Shown in pieces: positions 1 through 11,856 of a DNA stretch of 64,000 bases (position 1 is its first letter; each line of letters starts with the position of its first letter). The position numbers and the translations under genes are program-made. The notes beneath the pieces were generated by a model. The model saw only the letters and a list, made by a program, of their open reading frames with translations. It searched no databases and was not told the origin of the DNA. Source of the DNA: Cryptomeria japonica (lineage: Eukaryota > Streptophyta > Pinopsida > Cupressales > Cupressaceae); NCBI RefSeq assembly GCF_030272615.1, contig NC_081406.1:215449497-215513496 (forward strand), given 5' to 3'.

Positions 1-690
1 AGTGTGGATTGTGAGTTTTATCTTGATGCAAGAAATAAAATTTGCCTTGTTGATTTTAAGCACCAAAACGAAGTTTGTTTCCTAACTTGCAAAAAAAAAA
101 AAAAAAAGTTGTTTTTGTATAAGTTTGTGGTTCTTTTTTACCTTTGAACAATGAAATTCTTTTTAAGAGCCCCAAACAAATGTGTGATTCTTTTTTAAAA
201 GCCCAAATTTGAAATGTGAAGTTAATTTTAAACCAAAATAAAAAGTGAATTCATTTTTAAAACCAACTTCAAAAACAAGTTAGTAAAAAAATATAAATCT
301 ACTTTTTAATCTAATTTAAATCTGCACAAAAGAGAAAAATAGTTAGTAAAATCCGCCTATTTGGTGGGCTTCTACAAGCCTAATTTTTTTTTTTTTCTTT
401 TGGTTTTTTTTTTTTTTGTTTTGTTTTGTTTTTTTTTTTTTGGTTACAAGGTGATTTGTACAACGTTTTGTTACAATAGCGATAGTCTGCGTTTGAACAG
501 AGGCACTATTTAACACAAACGCACTAAAAGAAAGGGAAAGACAGAGAAGGGAAAAAGCACTGAAATAGGGTGAATAGCGCCAAAATAATGTCAAACGCAC
601 CAAAACAGTGTCAAAAGCGCAACCTGTGTGACATTTTCAACATTCAAACATGTTATTGGTTAAAAAAAAAAGTTGATCTTTTTGGTGTTT
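1..690 (-). other. Leader of a minus-strand LTR element (partial)
   Basis: This stretch lies just inside the primer-binding site at 691-713, so it should be the 5' untranslated leader of the element whose LTR is 714-2623. It is AT-rich, with T homopolymer runs near 385-440, and runs off the left edge of the window. No protein domain is recognisable. The short reading frame at 343-603 is low-complexity and is not called as a gene. Confidence 0.5.
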
Positions 691-713
691 GGATTCACGT
701 CGGGTTCACCAAA
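691..713 (-). promoter_or_regulatory. Primer-binding site, minus-strand LTR element
   Basis: Read on the minus strand this begins TTTGGTGAACCCGACGTGAA directly after the LTR end GGCATCA. It closely matches the PBS of the Tat element that starts at 28751. That match fixes the orientation of the element and the inner border of its LTR. I could not assign the tRNA. Confidence 0.7.
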
Positions 714-1567
714 TGATGCCCTGCAAAAAGGATTAGAAAATCTGTTTGATGACAACACACACAAGAGCAAAAGAAACAAACGTTAGTGTTAGCAACAAAA
801 GATTATCCTAAACAGGCATATCAAGAGAGATATTAAGCATGAAATAGAAAGCATATAAACATAGAATAAAATAGCTATTCAAGATGCTCATAGTTGCTCC
901 TCCCTTGTTCCTCTCCTCTCCAAGTCCCAAATGAGTGTAGCTCTCAGCAGCTTTTTGCACTATGGATGCTTATGGAGGATTGAGATTTAATATTAAGCTT
1001 CAAATATGAAATGAAAAGCTAAATACTATTCTATTGATGCTAAAATGATTGATTTTACCAAAAAGACAAGATTTTAGTTATGCTATGCTAAATGCTCTCT
1101 AAAAATGTCTATAGCCTAAATGCATACAAGTTTTCAAGATCTGGATTATGAAGGAATGGGCTCTATTTATAGGAAAAATGGAGCAATGGATGGCTAGGAT
1201 TGAAAGGTTTAATCAAGGGTCAAGCTTGAAAGTTGGGGATCCATGTGCACAATTTGCACCAATGAAATAGTGACAAGTGTCAACACAGGATTGGGTTGAG
1301 AGAAGAGGTTGGAGGCATTAAAGGCCTGAGAAGACCTCATGGTTATCTAGAAGGTAAGGGTCAAGCCTAAATTAGGATTACCCACTGGATTAGGAGTTAA
1401 TGCAAGGATAAACCTTTGTGCAAATGATTAAGAGATAATCATGGTCAAAGCATTAAAGGCTTGATGAGACCCTTGGGTTGGGTAGAGGTTGAGTCAAAAC
1501 AAATGTTTTAACCATGTGGGAGGGTTTGAGGTAACCATTAATGGTTATTGGAGACTTTGGGGATTAA

Positions 1568-1723
1568 GTGGTTGAAGGTTGAAAGCCTTCAATGGTTATC
1601 AAAGACTTTGAGCCATTTAGTGGTTGAAGGTTGGAAGCTTTCAAAGGTTATCCAAGACTTTGAGACATTTAGTGGTTGAAGGTTGAAAGTCTTTAATGGT
1701 TATCAAAGACTTTTAGGCTTTGA
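1568..1723. repeat. Three-copy tandem repeat, 52-bp period
   Basis: The phrase GTGGTTGAAGGTTG recurs at 1568, 1620 and 1672. Each copy is followed by a variant of CAATGGTTATCAAAGACTTTG. The array lies inside the minus-strand LTR. Related single phrases such as CCATTAAAGGCTTGAAGAC continue to about 2100. Confidence 0.8.
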
Positions 1724-2149
1724 GAAGTGACTCTATTTTGCTTAGGAATGTGACAATAATTAGGGGATGGATTAAGTTAATTAGGAATGGGTTAGAAGAA
1801 TCTAGAAGGGGATTAGATTTTGCAAGTGGATTTGGTGGGTGAGGGAAAATAGGATTTTATTAAAATAAAAATTCATTTATTTCAATAATTGTGTGCAAGT
1901 TGTATTTGGATAAATATTCAAATAAATATTAATTTATTTAAATGAAAAAAAGGAAGATAAAGCATTAAAATGCTTGAAGACTTTGAGGGGAGCCATTAAA
2001 GGCTTGAAGACTTTAAGGAAAACCATTAAAGTCTTAAGAAGACTATAGAAGGAAGCCATCAAGTTTGAATACTTTAAGGGAAACCATTAAAGGTTTCAAG
2101 TGGGTGAGGATAAATAGGATTTTAAATAAATAATTTATTTAAAATAGTT

Positions 2150-2410
2150 GTGCAACTTGCTTTTGTAGGAAAATACAAGTGGGTGGAGGATAAAGGTGAT
2201 TTAAATAAATTATTTATTTAAAATAATTGTGCAACTTGCTTTTGTAGGAAAATACAAGTGGGTGGAGGATAAAGGTGATTTAAATAAATGATTTATTTAT
2301 TTAAATGTGAGAGGTGGGATTTTGGGGGATTTAAATAAATATTAATTTATTTAAATGTGAGAGGTGGGATTTTGGGGGATTTAAATAAATATTAATTTAT
2401 TTAAATGTGA
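2150..2410. repeat. Two adjoining tandem repeats, 80-bp and 50-bp periods
   Basis: A unit beginning TGCAACTTGCTTTTGTAGGA occurs at 2151 and 2230. It passes into a second unit beginning TTAAATGTGAGAGGTGGG at 2301, 2351 and (partly) 2401, with an exact 50-bp spacing. Both lie near the 5' end of the minus-strand LTR and are rich in AATAAAT. Confidence 0.8.
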
Positions 2411-2623
2411 GAGAAGATTTAATGAAACAAATATGATTTATTTATTTAATTAATGGTATGAATTTGGTTAAGTGAATTAAATCAAATAAATTGAATAATT
2501 TATTTAATTAATAGGAGAAGAGGGTTAAGATGAATTAATTTAATTAATTATTAATTGATGGTTAAATAATCAAATAAATACTAAGTATTCATTTAATTAA
2601 GTGGACAAATTTATGTGACTACA

Positions 2624-3679
2624 GGTACTATCACCTTACCCATCATAGTGGGGCCTGTTACTTTGCCTACTCCTATCCATGTTATGTTGGGAAATCTAAC
2701 ATAAAACTTGTTATTAGGGAGACCTTGGATTCACAATATGCAAGTTGTCCCCTCTACATTGCACAGACAAGTTAAATTTATCTATAATAATAAGACATAT
2801 ACCTTGATAGGTGATACTAATTTCCAATCTTGTTTACAAACATCTACTTCCAAAGGGGGTTCTTCTAAGCCTTCCTCGTCTAGTGACGACTCTTTAAACA
2901 AGATACCTATCGATGAATCCTCACTCTTTGATGATCAAAATTCTTTTGATGAGTCTGGAGCTCCTAAAGAAGACTCTTCTCGACTTGAAACTACACATAA
3001 GAAGGATTTTGATCCTGAGAAGGTTCTCACAGACGACAATTGGGGATCCCTTGATTTTAATCCCACCTTTGTAGGTGAATATAAGGTTCCTTCTAGAGAG
3101 CTTAAAGTTGAAAAGAAGGAAGAAGCTAAAAATCAATCAACATTACCTGAGCCTATGAGTAATAATTTTGTGGCTGCTTCTCAAACTTCTTCTCCTCACA
3201 CCTCTAATTCTGAAGAGTTTGATTCTTTGTCTTATGAAAAACCGCCTTCTCTTTCTGAAATGGCTGATCGTTATGGTCGTGGTTTTCGCATTTTTGCTAA
3301 GCATGGGTATCATGGAAATGGTTGTGGCGCTCACGAACAAGGGATAAAAGTTCCTCTAGAGAATAATCTTCACAATTATGCCTTTGGACTTGGCTATAAT
3401 CGTTGCAAGCATACTAAAGCTTCTAAGAGACCATGTATTAGTGTTAATACTATTTCTACATCTCTATCAATGCAACACCCCGAGTACATTGATGAGGATC
3501 CTTTGTGTGCTTGTGCTTTTGATGTTTTCCCTACTGATGATGCTTTAGCTGAATTTTTAGGAGCATATGATACTCTTCCTCGTTATCATCACAATAGGGG
3601 ACTCCCTTATTGTTTGAACACTGCAGCCTATTTTGGAAAAGAGATCGATAATGATGAGATTATGAAAGAATTCCCTTAG
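2624..3679 (+). pseudogene. Ty3 pol, protease C-terminus and G-patch-like spacer
   Basis: The reading frame opens with GTITLPIIVGPVTLPTPIHV, then a TAA at 2702, then LLGRPWIHNMQVVPSTLHRQ. This is the typical C-terminal part of plant Ty3 retropepsins; the catalytic Asp part is lost to the left. An acidic, serine-rich linker follows. Near residues 185-235 of the ATG-initiated segment (ATG at 2708) there is a glycine-rich stretch, YGRGFRIFAKHGYHGNGCG then FGLGY, resembling the G-patch motif found in some plant Ty3 polyproteins. The TAG at 3677-3679 sits in the same frame as the downstream RT, so it is a nonsense mutation and not a gene end. Confidence 0.75.
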
Positions 3680-5584
3680 TTAAAGGATACTCCTCAACAA
3701 AGTAATCTTCTCATAAGTGACACCACTAATGTTAAGATGGATCCTTGCAATGAAGAAAAAGTTATTAAAATTGGAAAATGTTTGGATGAAGAGGAACAAA
3801 AACAATATGAAGATTTATTGCATGAATTCCCCGAGATCTTTGCTTGGACATACTCTGACATGCCTGGTATAGATCCTAAGATTGTTACTCATAACATTGT
3901 CTTAGTTCCTGATGCTAAGCCCGTGAAACAAAAGATTCAAAAAATGAATCCTAAGGTGGCTCTGCTTGTTAAGGCTGAGATTGAAAAGTTATTGGAGGCT
4001 AGATTTATCCGCCCTATTGATTATTCCCCATGGATTTCAAATATTGTCATTGTGGCTAAACCAGATAATAAAATAAGAATGTGTACCGATTTCCGAGATT
4101 TAAATAAGGCTTCTTTAAAAGATGATTTCCCTCTTCCAAACATTGACATGATAGTTGATTCTATGGTAGGACATGCCTTGTTATCCTTCATGGATGGTTT
4201 TTCAGGATACAATCAAATTTTCATTAACCCTCAAGATCAATTCAAAACCGCTTTCACCACTCCTTGGGGTACGTTTTGTTGGATAATGATGCCTTTCGGA
4301 CTTAAAAATGCTGGTGCAACTTATCAACGAGCGATGACCCTTATCTTTCACGATTACATGCATAAGATTTTAGAAGACTATGTTGATGATGTTTTAGCCA
4401 AATCCATTCTTTGCATAGATCATATTAAAATCCTTCATAAAATCCTTGAAAGGATTCGTAAATATCACATGCGCTTGAATCCCCGAAAATGTGTTTTTGG
4501 TGTAGATAGTGGAAAACTATTAGGATTCATAGTTTCGCATCGTGGGATTAAGGTGGATACTAAGAAAATAGATGCTATTGTAAACATGCCACCTCCTAGA
4601 AACATGTCTCAACTCAAAAGCTTACAAGGAAAGATTCAAGCTATTCGTAGGTTTGTATCTCAACTTGCAGATCGTACTTTTCCTTTTACTCAACTTCTCA
4701 AAAAGAATACCACTTTTCAATGGAATGAAGATTGTCAGCAAGCATTTGAAGATTTAAAAATGTATCTGGCTAATCCTCCTATCCTTCGACCGGCTGAATC
4801 CTCTAAACCCTTCCTTCTTTATACGGCTGTGTCCTCTCATGCTCTTGCAGCATTATTGGCACAACATGATAAAGATGGTAAGGAGTGTCCGGTTTATTAT
4901 ATAAGTCGTACCTTACTCGATTATGAGACCCGATATTCTACGATAGAAAAACAATGTTTGGCCTTGGTGTTTGCGACTCAGAAATTGAGACATTATCTCT
5001 TAAACTCAGAAGTCCACGTCATGGTAAAGTTTGATCCTTTGAAGCATCTTTTCTCTAAAACCAATTTATCAGGACGCCTAGCTAAGTGGGTTATGATGTT
5101 AACTGAATTTGACCTTAAATTTGTTTCACAAAGAGCAATTAAAGGGCAAGCGTTGACCGATCACCTAGCTGAGGCCCCTTCACCTTTCTCCTTCCCTAAC
5201 CCTGAGTCTTTTCCTGACGACTTCATTCTTTGTACAAAGAAAGATGAAACTTGGGAGTTGTATTTTGATGGCTCTAAGTGTCGTACGGGATCGGGGGCAG
5301 GTGTTGTTATGATTTCTCCTACAAAGAAGTCTATTCCCTTATCTTATCGTCTCAATTTCCTATGTACCAATAACATTGCTGAGTATGAGGCTCTTATAGT
5401 AGGAATAAAGGTAGCCTTAGCTCTGAATATAAAACACATACATATTTTTGGAGATTCTCAACTGATTATAAGACAAGTAACAGGACTATATCAAGCAAAA
5501 CAAGACAAGTTATCACAATATAAAGACCTTGCTATCTCTTTGTTACAAAAATTTGATTCTTACACCATAGAACCTGTTCCTTGA
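3680..5584 (+). pseudogene. Ty3 pol, reverse transcriptase with two RNase H domains
   Basis: An RNA-dependent DNA polymerase segment is clear. It has the TDFRDLNKA block, DGFSGYNQI, TPWGTFCW, MPFGLKNAGATYQRAM and the catalytic YVDD at 4379-4390. The connection and first RNase H follow (VYYISRTLLDYETRYSTIEK). A second RNase H comes near 5255-5560, with Asp in YFDGSK, Glu in IAEYEA and Asp in FGDSQL. This dual arrangement is the hallmark of the Tat clade. The catalytic residues I can see are intact. The TGA at 5582-5584 is in frame with the integrase that follows (KDNRHADAMA), so the polyprotein once continued. Confidence 0.9.
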
Positions 5585-7003
5585 AAAGATAATCGACATG
5601 CGGACGCAATGGCATGTGTGGCTTCTCTTGTATCTTTAGAGGACCCTATGGTTGATCTTAAATTTGTTATTCACAACCTTACTTCTCCAGCTATTGTAGA
5701 TGATTCCAGCCTGGTGACATGTTGCGACTTCATAGACTCAGATGAATGGTACTCACATATCATAAGATACTTGACTGATGGTACCTTTCCTGATTTCGCT
5801 AGTTGGAACACTAGGGCTAGAGTTCATAAGTTGTCCGCTAGGTATATCATTCTTTCTAATGTTCTTTACCGAAGGGGTTATAACGGTCTTCTCCTTCACT
5901 GTCTTAACAAATCAGAAATCCCTATTGCTCTTGAAGAGGCGCATTCAGGTGCCTGTGGGGGGCATTTTGGAGGTAAATCCTTGGTTCAAAGATTACTTCA
6001 TATGGGATATTATTGGCAAACTATGCAGCAAGATTCTTTTTCATTTGTTAAGAAATGTCATCAATGTCAACAACACAACAATTTGATTCATGCTCCTGCC
6101 CAAGAACTTCGTTCTCAGGTAGCTTCTTGGCCTTTCTCTGCATGGGGGTTGGATCTCATCAGTAAAATCTCTCCTCCATCTCAAGGACATACTTTCATTA
6201 TAACCACAACAGATTCCTTTACAAAGTGGGTAGAAGCTGTTCCTCTTCGCTCCACTATAGCCGAAGTGATTTGTCAATTTCTTCTAGAAAACATCATTTC
6301 TCGATTTGGGATACCTTCCACTATAATCTCTGATAATGGGACATCATTTAAGAATAAAGATGTGAAGCAATTCCTCGAAAAATATCATATTAAACATCGA
6401 TTTTCTACACCATACTATCCTCAATCAAATGGTCAAGCCGAATCATCCAATAAAATAATCGAGCAAATTCTTCACAAAACCGTGAACAAGCATGGTAAGG
6501 ATTGGAGTACTCAGCTAATCTATGCTCTTTGGGCCTACCAAACAAGTGTATGAATTGCCATGGGAACTACTCCTTATAATCTTGTTTATGGTGTTGATGC
6601 TATTATGCCTTTAGAATTAGGGATTCCATCACTTAGAGTTTCTCTCAAAGGTATAATAGATGATGACTCCTATAGAGAACAAAGACTTCAATAGCTTGAG
6701 ATGCTTGATGAATAGCGTATAAATGCTCTTGAGCATATTCAAGCGTATCACAAAACTCTACAATTAAGCTATAATGATAAGGTTATTCAACGTTCCTTCT
6801 CAGTGGGTGACTTAGTGCTCTATGAGAATTAGTGCAATGTGAATGCCTTACCTGAAGAAAAGGGAAAATTCAGTCCTAATTGGCTTGGACCGTATATCGT
6901 TATTGAAGATTATGGATCAGGTGCTTACAAAATAGCGGATGTAGATGGTACGCCTCTTAAAGACCCCATAAATGCTATGCACTTGTCTAGATACTATGCT
7001 TAA
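5585..7003 (+). pseudogene. Ty3 pol, integrase
   Basis: The same reading frame continues into integrase. An HHCC zinc-binding region runs through the His of EEAHSG and GGH to CHQCQQ at 6058-6075. The DDE core has Asp in WGLDLIS, Asp in SDNGTSF and Glu in NGQAESSNKI. A GPY/F-like module (NWLGPYIV) lies near 6880, and the frame ends at TAA 7001-7003. In-frame stops are TGA 6551, TAG 6692, TAG 6713 and TAG 6830, with no frameshift. After the terminal stop no chromodomain is present. All three DDE residues remain, so inactivation is by nonsense changes. Confidence 0.9.
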
Positions 7004-7605
7004 TGCCTCATTCCTTATCATTTATCTATTTTCCTTTCTCACTTCTTCAAAATTGGATAATATGTTAACATATCTTTGGTTAGAGAAAATAGAATTAAAT
7101 GATGTTTTGTTTAAATCTATATTGCTTCGTTCCTAACAAGCATGTGTCTTTACTTTATGGTTTGTCTTGAATTCATTTATGTAAATTACAAAAGATTTAC
7201 ATTTTCTTTATGTTGACATATTATACAATGTTTTTATGTGTTAAGTTGAATCATGTCATGTTGTGTTTAAATTCAAATTAAATCACATTAGTTATATGAT
7301 TCTTAGGCTTAATACATACTTTCCTCCTTATCATAAATATAGTACTTGATCAAATATTTTAATTAAGTCACACATGTATCAATTTAATCATGGAGCATTG
7401 AGAAATCAATCACATGGAAATTAAATTCAGAACATACATGTACATTTACCAAATGTATTAACTTTAATCACAATACACATTGTTTAGGCATTAAAGATAA
7501 CATGTTTGAAACAAAGAAGCATGTATATATAATATATATGTGTGGATCAGTATACAAAGGTAGGTCCCTATACACCCAAAATATGACCTACCCTGCATCA
7601 TAAAA
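7004..7605. other. AT-rich spacer between pol and the antisense ORF
   Basis: This 600-base AT-rich interval separates the pol stop from the 3' end of the antisense ORF. I see no coding potential, repeat or RNA gene in it. Confidence 0.6.
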
Positions 7606-9743
7606 TCATCTTCTATCCCTAGGGTTGGTGGCTAGAGAGTGACGACTAGATGCTCCCTCCTGATCTGGCCGTGCAGGTGGACCCATAGGCGTATACCATG
7701 ATATAGATCGTGAATGGCTCCGAGAGGAACTCCTATGATCCCTATCCATAAGGATAGCATGATACGAGGTAGCCTCGGCCTGAGCTGCTGCTAGATCACG
7801 CTGTGCTCGCTGAAGGTCCTCTAATAGAGCCGCTCTCTCTCCCTCCATATCTCTACCTGTACTCGAAATGGGGAAAACAAATCATCATGCCGACCTGCGT
7901 TCCCTTGAGGTCTATAAGCAACCTGTGAGGAACTAGGGATTTGCGCTGTCGTGGAGATATCTGTCACTGCTTGCTGGATCAAGGAGCGCCACTCCTGCAC
8001 ATTAGCTGTAGCGGTGGAACAGATTTTGTGTTAGTACCATTTTATATCATCAAAACATTAATCAATCAATTTAAACCTACTAAACCTGGATCTCCCTCGT
8101 GCCAGTAGGGATCGTGATATGGTAGCATCTGTGACTGGGAACTACTAGGCTCCCCATGCTCGAACAATCTGTGCACAATGGGTGTAGGCTAGCCCATACT
8201 AGAAACAGGTCTCCGTATCGCCTCATGTTCCCCCTTTTGGGAAATATGAGGAGGATCCAGGGCTATGGTATCATCCCCTGAATGGTGGGGAGCAGCATCT
8301 GACCCCTCCTCATCATCTCTATCCTCCTCCTCCTCGTCATCCCCATCCTCATCTGTATCCTCGTTCTCCTCATCATCATCTCTCTCCCCCTCATTGTCAT
8401 CCTCGTCCTCCTCCTCCTTGGCACTAGGCTGATCTCCTATAGGCAGATCAGGACCTCCTACCTCCTCATGACCCTCTCCCTCCTCTGACCTAGATCCCTG
8501 ATCTTCATCTCAGTCTCCATGTCTCCATGGGCCTGGATGGCCTGTCGGATGATCTGGTGGAAAGATAGGCCCTGGGTATGATCTCATAAACCATGAGAGA
8601 TACCTGCGTTGTGCCCCGGGATCTGCAGCATAATCAGTGACCACATCCTAGTCGGATCCCTCTATATCTGTGATCTCGATATCATCTATCGTCGGTCTCG
8701 CTACTACTTTGGGTTTGGGAAGGACTTGGGAGTGTCGAGTGTAGATGGGCACATCGGCTGGAACACACTACTCTAGCCCAAACTGCCTCTGTACTCGGTC
8801 AAAGTAGAATGGGACTATGATGTGGGGATATCATCCTCTCAGTAGGTGGTTCCTCTGTAGGCATGCTAACTGTCTCTCCCATCTGTGCATCCGTAGATAT
8901 GGTCTCCACACAGTCACCTCAGCTGTCAATCTATCAACTATCACTCTCCAATACAATAGATCTCCAAATCTCCACTCGCTGGTAAGTGGATAAGCAAATA
9001 CCCTAGGTCACTCGCTAGCCATACTCATCGGATAGCCGATAGGCCTAGTGCATGTAAAGTGCTCAAATATCCACACCTACAGAAGTGTGCATGTCATCAA
9101 GCTGCAACCCTGTCCGAAAACATACTCCTCGAGGTCGTGATAGAGATGTGCAAGCATACTCCAACCCCAGGCGTATACTCTCTTGTGTCTCTCCATAGCC
9201 CTGATGCACCATGTGAGACCCCCATGCATGTGGGTACCTCGCCCGTTAGGGCAGGCAGCTAGTGCAATGATGGCTATCATATGACGTCTCATGAGGGGCA
9301 CCTCTCCTGTAGGATGTAAGAGCTAGCTGACCATGATACGACCTCTCGTCTCACTTCGCATGACTATCCCTATGCAATATACCTACTCCCTCTGATAATC
9401 CTCTATTGACTGATCGGTTGCATATGTCACGGTAGCTCCTCTGATTGGTAGGCAAAGAATGCGGTACACATCCTCAAGTGTCACCGTCATCTCCCCTACT
9501 GGAAGCTAGAATGTGCATGTGTCAGGATCCCATCGCTCCATGAGTGCCATCAGCATCGTGGGATGAAATCGGATGGCTGACATAAGAATCATAGACCACA
9601 AACCTACTATCGACAATGTGTCTCTCTACCTGAGTAAGTCGGGGAATCTGATCTCGCAAACTGCGAAGAATCTGCCCCGCCATGTGCTCTCTCATGTACG
9701 AGAGACCCTGCATCACAAAAACATAACCGTAATCAATACTCAA
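7606..9743 (-). pseudogene. Antisense plant-mobile-domain (PMD, MAIN-like) ORF in Tat1
   Basis: On the minus strand, at about 9420-9500, the frame reads GEMTVTLEDVYRILCLPIRG. This is the signature of the plant mobile domain (PF10536, aminotransferase-like), preceded by MERWDPDTCTF. Further PMD-like parts follow: MRRHMIAIIALAACPNGRGT and then YAWGWSMLAHLYHDLEEY near 9100-9300. A strongly acidic tract of Asp and Glu lies at about 8280-8430. The C-terminus at 7606-7848 has a coiled-coil-like segment (ERAALLEDLQRAQRDLAAAQ) and an Arg/Ser-rich tail. Several stops, mostly TAG, and at least one frameshift near 9600 break it. PMD proteins are known from silencing-related host genes (MAIN, MAIL1) and as cargo of plant transposons. 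Being antisense between integrase and the PPT fits the extra ORFs of Tat elements. Confidence 0.75.
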
Positions 9744-9814
9744 TCATCAAAATCATTCATGCAAACTGTCGAACATCGTATGCTAACCCTGGCATCTCTC
9801 GCCAAGTCCTGATT

Positions 9815-9982
9815 GGGACCATGGCGCCCTGAAGGGACCATGGCGCCCTGTCAGGGACCATGGCGCCCTGAAGGGACCATGGCACCCTGTCAGGGACCAT
9901 GGCGCCCTGAAGGGACCATGGCGCCCTGAGGGGACCATGGCACCCCACAGGGACCATGGTGCCCTATGTGGGACCCATGGTC
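9815..9982. repeat. GC-rich minisatellite, about 8.5 copies of 19-20 bp
   Basis: The unit is GGGACCATGGCGCCCTGAA with an alternating variant ending GTCA. The copies are head to tail, with the last two degenerating into GGGACCATGGTGCCCT and GGGACCCATGG. Each unit holds the palindromes CCATGG and GGCGCC. The unit resembles the hairpin modules in the LTRs of both Tat elements in this window. It lies upstream of the antisense PMD coding part. Confidence 0.9.
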
Positions 9983-10481
9983 AGGTTCCAGGGCCCGCAA
10001 ACGATCACAAAAAGTCAAATGCAGAAAATCAAAAGTCAAAGTTTAGTCAACTCACCTTGTCCAGTGGCTCATCGTCGATCACGGCCTGTCGCATGATCTC
10101 AATCCTCGTGGGATGCTCCGGTCATCGTGAAGGCATGATGATGGCTGTGTGGGCTCCGCTGCAATGAACAGTACTCAGAATCAACAAAGTGACAAATGCA
10201 AATGTCACTTTCAAAGGTATATACTTTCATTCTTTTACATTTACTTTCAAAACCCTAATTTTCCTCTATCACTCATTTCATCATAACTTGAGTTTGGGAG
10301 ATGCAATTTTTGAACCGTTTGTTGCGTAGGAATCGTACTTTCACTCCCCTACTCTCGAGATGCTACAAAAAGTGCTCTGATGAAGCTTTTTCAGTGAACA
10401 TCCCTCATCAATACTCTCTTACACAATTTGTCGTAAGTAAACATGCTACCCTGTTTCACCTCCCTAATAAGCAAGTCAAAA
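9983..10481. other. Tat1 internal spacer, no gene seen
   Basis: This lies between the minisatellite and the 3' purine runs. It may hold 5' sequence of the antisense ORF, but no domain is recognisable. The short frames at 9937-10167 and 10301-10540 look random. Confidence 0.4.
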
Positions 10482-10716
10482 CAGGGGGGGCATATAGCTA
10501 CTCACAAATTTCATCAATTTCCTTAGTAAGCATTAGGTGATTTTTTGATCTAACGTGTGTTTTGTAGGGTGCAGTTCCTAACTGTGTACTGCAGATACCG
10601 CTGGGGGCTTCGTCCGACACCTTATGGATATATCCTTTTTCAAATGATGTTTACTTTCTGTACTTTAGCTTGCATATGCACGTAGTACTCATATGACCGC
10701 TAAAGTGGGGGCTAAA
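10482..10716 (+). promoter_or_regulatory. Polypurine tract and upstream PPT-like runs of Tat1
   Basis: The sequence TAAAGTGGGGGCTAAA (10701-10716) directly precedes the LTR start TGTAGCG. It is nearly identical to the tract before the 3' LTR at 34108, so it is the primer site for plus-strand DNA synthesis. Two further G-runs lie upstream: AGGGGGGGCATA near 10483 and CTGGGGGCTT near 10599. Confidence 0.8.
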
Positions 10717-11082
10717 TGTAGCGTCGTAAATTGTACGCACTTGCTAAAACAGTACAATTTAACACCTAGTTTAGCACCCGCCTTGGCGTAGTTGCATTTT
10801 GCATTACATTTCCCCTTTAGCACTTAATTAATCAAATTAATTAGGTCTAAGGTCCTATTTCATCATCCTTCACATCATAAAGTCGGGCTCTTTCATTAAA
10901 GTGTGCCCCTTTTCATGTGATTCCTCCAATGCATCATCTAATCGAAAACCCTAATTAAGTCCTATTTCGAACTTGGGGGCTTGATTTCGGGGGTCAAAAC
11001 ATCTTGAAATCACCTGTAACTTCAGGATTCTCTCTAAAATCATCATATCTCACGGCCCTGAAAATTTGGTGAAAAGTTGTCA

Positions 11083-11112
11083 GGACCATGGCGCCCGGAG
11101 TGCACACGGTCC
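11083..11112 (+). repeat. 30-nt GC-rich hairpin module
   Basis: The arms are GGACCATG and CACGGTCC, giving an 8-bp stem with one imperfect pair. The hairpin sits in a block of about 130 nt (CTGAAAATTTGG before it, CGGACATTTTTCCC after it). That block recurs twice in the leader of the Tat element at 27456-35408. Confidence 0.75.
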
Positions 11113-11856
11113 CGGACATTTTTCCCAAAATTTTAGGAGCACGATCCAATCATAAAATAAAGCTTAACCCCAAGAAATTGGCAAGATATTCAATCTCTAG
11201 GTCAGCCAAAAGACGAAATTGCGACCTAGGGTTTCATACATAAGAGCTCTCTTCCTTCATTCGAAGGGATGGGAATTTTGTTTTTCAGAAACCTCATATG
11301 TAGCAAAAGAGAAGATCTTTGAAGACTTCAACAACTTTCAACATCCCTTTATCAAGCATTTATCAAATTCATTCATCTATTTAGGGCTTGGAAGACATTG
11401 AAGAACAATAGGAGCCTACCGACTGAAGATTGGCTTGTACCCCTCCCTTGAGGGTTGGGTATGATTTCATGTTGTTTTCATGTCTTTGCATAAGCTTCAA
11501 TATATCATTTATTCATGCTTTAGATCACTTTGCATCTTGATTTAGAGCATTTACATTATCATTTACAAGCAATTAGGGTTTACTTTCTAGGTTGCTCTAG
11601 TTTGCTTACTTGCATTTTAGATCTTGCACACACACAAGGTCTGCACACACATTACTTTTACAATACAACTTGGCTAATCATGGAGGTGGAAATCACCGAA
11701 GTGGGGGTTTGACTAAGGCAAAACCCTATATAGCCACCCAAACACCCTTTTCAGATATAAGTGCAGGTTTCGGGACTCGGACGACACCGCAGGTTACAGA
11801 TCCAGGAAAAGCAGGTCGAGACAGCACTCCACACCAAATTGCAGAGCAGAATACCA

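Larger units (their letters stand above)
714..2623 (-). mobile_element. 5' LTR of an LTR retrotransposon on the minus strand
   Basis: On the minus strand the segment starts TGTAGTCACATAAATTTG and ends GGGCATCA, so it has the TG..CA termini. The PBS follows immediately. The right border coincides exactly with the point (2624) where the protease homology of the plus-strand Ty3 element begins, so this LTR marks an insertion into that element. The length is about 1.9 kb. It contains several internal tandem repeats and no coding sequence. The partner LTR and the other copy of the target duplication lie outside the window. The flanking bases 2624-2628 are GGTAC. Confidence 0.65.

Noticed and set aside
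9059-9262. Plus-strand frame of 67 codons
   Set aside because: Shadow of the antisense PMD ORF.
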